From assembly GCA_015488935.1 (NCBI GenBank), contig WFMU01000177.1, positions 1 to 7,949 on the forward strand: DNA of 7,949 bases, given 5' to 3'. This document shows positions 6,617-7,949 of the stretch, one piece after another. Below the pieces are notes generated by a model that saw nothing but the letters and a program-made list of their open reading frames with translations, ran no database searches and was not told the DNA's origin. Position 1 is the stretch's first letter. Each line of letters begins with the position of its first letter. Source of the DNA: Flavobacteriaceae bacterium. Lineage in GTDB: Bacteria > Bacteroidota > Bacteroidia > Flavobacteriales > Flavobacteriaceae. Position numbers and translations under genes: made by a program.

Positions 6617-7189
6617 TTAGTTAGAAATAAACTTTAAAACTAATTGGTATGCTTCTTTTTTTGCTTGTTCTAAATCGTCATTTACTAATACTACATCGAA
6701 ATATTTTGCATAATCTAATTCTTTTTTTGCTTTTGCAACACGCTCTATTATTTTTTCTTCTGTATCTGTTTTTCTATTTCTTAAACGGCGTTCCATTTCT
6801 TCTAATGAAGGTGGTTGTACAAATATTGCCAATGCTTTTTTTGTAAATTTCTTTTTTATATTTAGTCCGCCTATTACATCAATATCAAAAATTACGTTCT
6901 TACCTTCTTTTCGCAATCTTTTGACTTCTTTTTTTAGTGTACCATAAAAATTATCTTTATATACTTCTTCGCTTTCTATAAATTTATCTTTTTTTATGAG
7001 TTTTTTAAATTTTTTTGCCGATATAAAGTAATAGTCTCTTCCATCTACCTCTTCACCTCTTTTTTTACGAGATGTGGCAGATATCGAAAAGGCTAAATTT
7101 AATTCCTTTTGCTTTAATAGATGATGTACTATGGTTGTTTTACCAGAACCACTTGGTGCCGAAAACACTATTAATTTGCCTTTTTTCAT
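6617..7189 (-). CDS. gmk: Guanylate kinase
   Basis: A 190-residue cytoplasmic kinase that phosphorylates GMP to GDP with ATP, needed for GTP supply and nucleotide recycling. The P-loop APSGSGKT is residues 11-18, with K17 as the phosphate-binding lysine. The GMP-binding region SATSRKKRGEEVDGRDYYF spans 37-55 (R41, R44 and Y53 match the known contact positions), and FIESEEVYKDNFYGT at 70-84 carries E72 and Y82. The lid segment RRLRNRKTDTEEKIIERV follows around 134-151. Length is normal for bacterial Gmk. The ATG is the first codon of the usual MKKGKLIVFSAPSGSGKT opening. I see no perfect promoter box in the 225-base gap upstream, so it probably depends on read-through from yicC. Confidence 0.97.
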   Translation of the reverse strand: MKKGKLIVFSAPSGSGKTTIVHHLLKQKELNLAFSISATSRKKRGEEVDGRDYYFISAKKFKKLIKKDKFIESEEVYKDNFYGTLKKEVKRLRKEGKNVIFDIDVIGGLNIKKKFTKKALAIFVQPPSLEEMERRLRNRKTDTEEKIIERVAKAKKELDYAKYFDVVLVNDDLEQAKKEAYQLVLKFISN

Positions 7190-7253
7190 TGTTACTTTAC
7201 CTCAAAAACAAACTCTTTTAAGGATTCTTTAATTATTTTTTTCTACGTTTTAA

Positions 7254-7418
7254 ACTTCCCTAATTGGTACTGACCATTTTTTATTAATTCTTCATTGTCA
7301 AATCATTAATTATAATTCAAACTCAAAACTCAACATCCAACATTCAACCCCGAGACTTCGGGGCAAAACTCACATTAAACTCACCTCTTTTATCTTGCAT
7401 CTTTTCTCACTTCCCTAA
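7254..7418. repeat. Intergenic element bounded by a 10-bp direct repeat
   Basis: ACTTCCCTAA occurs at 7254-7263 and again at 7409-7418, where it overlaps the yicC stop codon. The stretch between has extreme strand bias: on the plus strand there is no G from 7298 to 7351 and only one from 7364 to 7414, the exception being a central GC-rich hairpin. Short CAAC/CTCA/CATTCAA words recur. It codes for nothing visible. The repeat may be a target-site duplication from an insertion, or a coincidence; the style resembles non-coding repeats I associate with flavobacterial genomes. Confidence 0.4.
7348..7363. other. GC-rich 6-bp hairpin between yicC and gmk
   Basis: CCCCGA (7348-7353) pairs perfectly with TCGGGG (7358-7363) around the loop GACT. 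It is by far the most GC-rich spot in the intergenic regions. No T-run follows on either strand, so it is not a standard intrinsic terminator; it could be an RNA processing or stabilising stem between yicC and gmk. Confidence 0.5.
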
Positions 7419-7949
7419 AGTACATTTAAAAGTTGTTCTTTAATTTTTTCCAATTCATCTTTCATTAGCACTACATTTTGCTGCATTGGTGCATAATTTG
7501 CTTTAGAACCTGTGGTATTTATCTCTCTTCCTATTTCTTGACAAATAAAGCCTAATTTTTTTCCATTAGATTCGTTTGCATTTAGTTCTTTTAAAAAATA
7601 TACCAAGTGATTATCTAAACGGATACGCTCTTCTGTAATATCTAATTTTTCTAAATAAAAAATCAATTCTTGCTCAAAGCGATTTTTATCTACATCTAAT
7701 TTTAAATCGTTAATTGATTTTAAAATACGCTCTCTTACCAACGGAATTCTTGCATCTTCAAAAATAACATTTGCAATACATAATTCTTGCAATGTATGTA
7801 TTCTTTTTTCAAAATCTGCTTGTAATATTGCTCCTTCATCTTTTCTAAAAGCATCTATTTTATCTAAAGTTTCCTCTATTTTTGTTTCAATTTCTTTCCA
7901 CTCTCCTTCATCTAAATCTTCTTTTACCGAATCTAACACATTTGGTAGA
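7415..7949 (-). CDS. yicC: YicC family endoribonuclease, C-terminal part
   Basis: The last 178 codons of a YicC-family protein; the reading frame stays open to the right edge of the window, so roughly the first 110 residues of a normal protein of about 290 lie outside. E. coli YicC is an RNA-cutting enzyme involved in small-RNA turnover; I infer the same general role. The visible part begins LPNVLDSVKEDLDEGEWKEI and is mostly charged helix. Near the end, LGFICQEIGREINTTGSKA and the tail MKDELEKIKEQLLNV are the conserved C-terminal hallmark of the family. A GTG at 7937-7939 is an internal valine, not a start. The TAG stop (7415-7417) lies within one copy of a 10-bp direct repeat. It probably shares a transcript with gmk. 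Confidence 0.93.
   Translation of the reverse strand, partial: LPNVLDSVKEDLDEGEWKEIETKIEETLDKIDAFRKDEGAILQADFEKRIHTLQELCIANVIFEDARIPLVRERILKSINDLKLDVDKNRFEQELIFYLEKLDITEERIRLDNHLVYFLKELNANESNGKKLGFICQEIGREINTTGSKANYAPMQQNVVLMKDELEKIKEQLLNVL

Noticed and set aside
7348..7363. GC-rich hairpin as an intrinsic terminator of yicC
   Set aside because: No run of T follows the stem on either strand, and gmk downstream has no obvious promoter of its own, which argues for read-through.
7937..7939. GTG as the start of a short independent gene at the right edge
   Set aside because: The frame continues upstream to the window edge (L-P-N before the V), and the product is the C-terminal part of YicC, so this is an internal codon of a truncated gene.

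Overview
The window is about 8 kb of very AT-rich DNA with seven protein genes, all on the minus strand. Protein families, low GC, perfect TAnnTTTG promoter boxes and the absence of clear Shine-Dalgarno sites point to a member of the Bacteroidota, most likely the family Flavobacteriaceae. No RNA gene, CRISPR array, transposase or phage gene is visible.

Read in the direction of transcription (high to low coordinates), the window opens with yicC, cut by the right edge, then a 225-base gap holding a peculiar intergenic element. Next come gmk (guanylate kinase) and nadD (nicotinate-nucleotide adenylyltransferase), a housekeeping group for RNA turnover and nucleotide/NAD supply. Next is a pair of tandem paralogues, each with a signal peptide, a five-motif beta-propeller, a carboxypeptidase-regulatory-like domain and an OmpA peptidoglycan-binding domain. 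They have their own promoter and a long G-poor leader. Last is a second small operon with its own very good promoter: a membrane-anchored LytM (M23) peptidase and a GH3-family acyl-adenylating enzyme. The final 142 bases at the left edge hold nothing I can support.

The middle of the window is concerned with the cell envelope: two periplasmic proteins likely to hold peptidoglycan to an outer-membrane assembly, beside a peptidoglycan-cutting enzyme. The architecture of the paralogues (propeller, regulatory-like domain, OmpA domain) recalls PorE of the type IX secretion apparatus, but the lipobox and TPR part of PorE are missing, so a role there is only an inference.

No wholly new system is visible. 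The best leads are regulatory or structural. (1) A perfect promoter for the M23 gene is followed immediately by a 15-bp perfect inverted repeat that would form the 5' end of the transcript and could also terminate the upstream operon; it implies the M23 protein starts at a TTG inside the open frame. (2) An almost C-free (minus strand) element with a GC-rich hairpin lies between yicC and gmk, bounded by a 10-bp direct repeat that overlaps the yicC stop codon. (3) A promoter box sits so close to the nadD start codon that the message may be leaderless.
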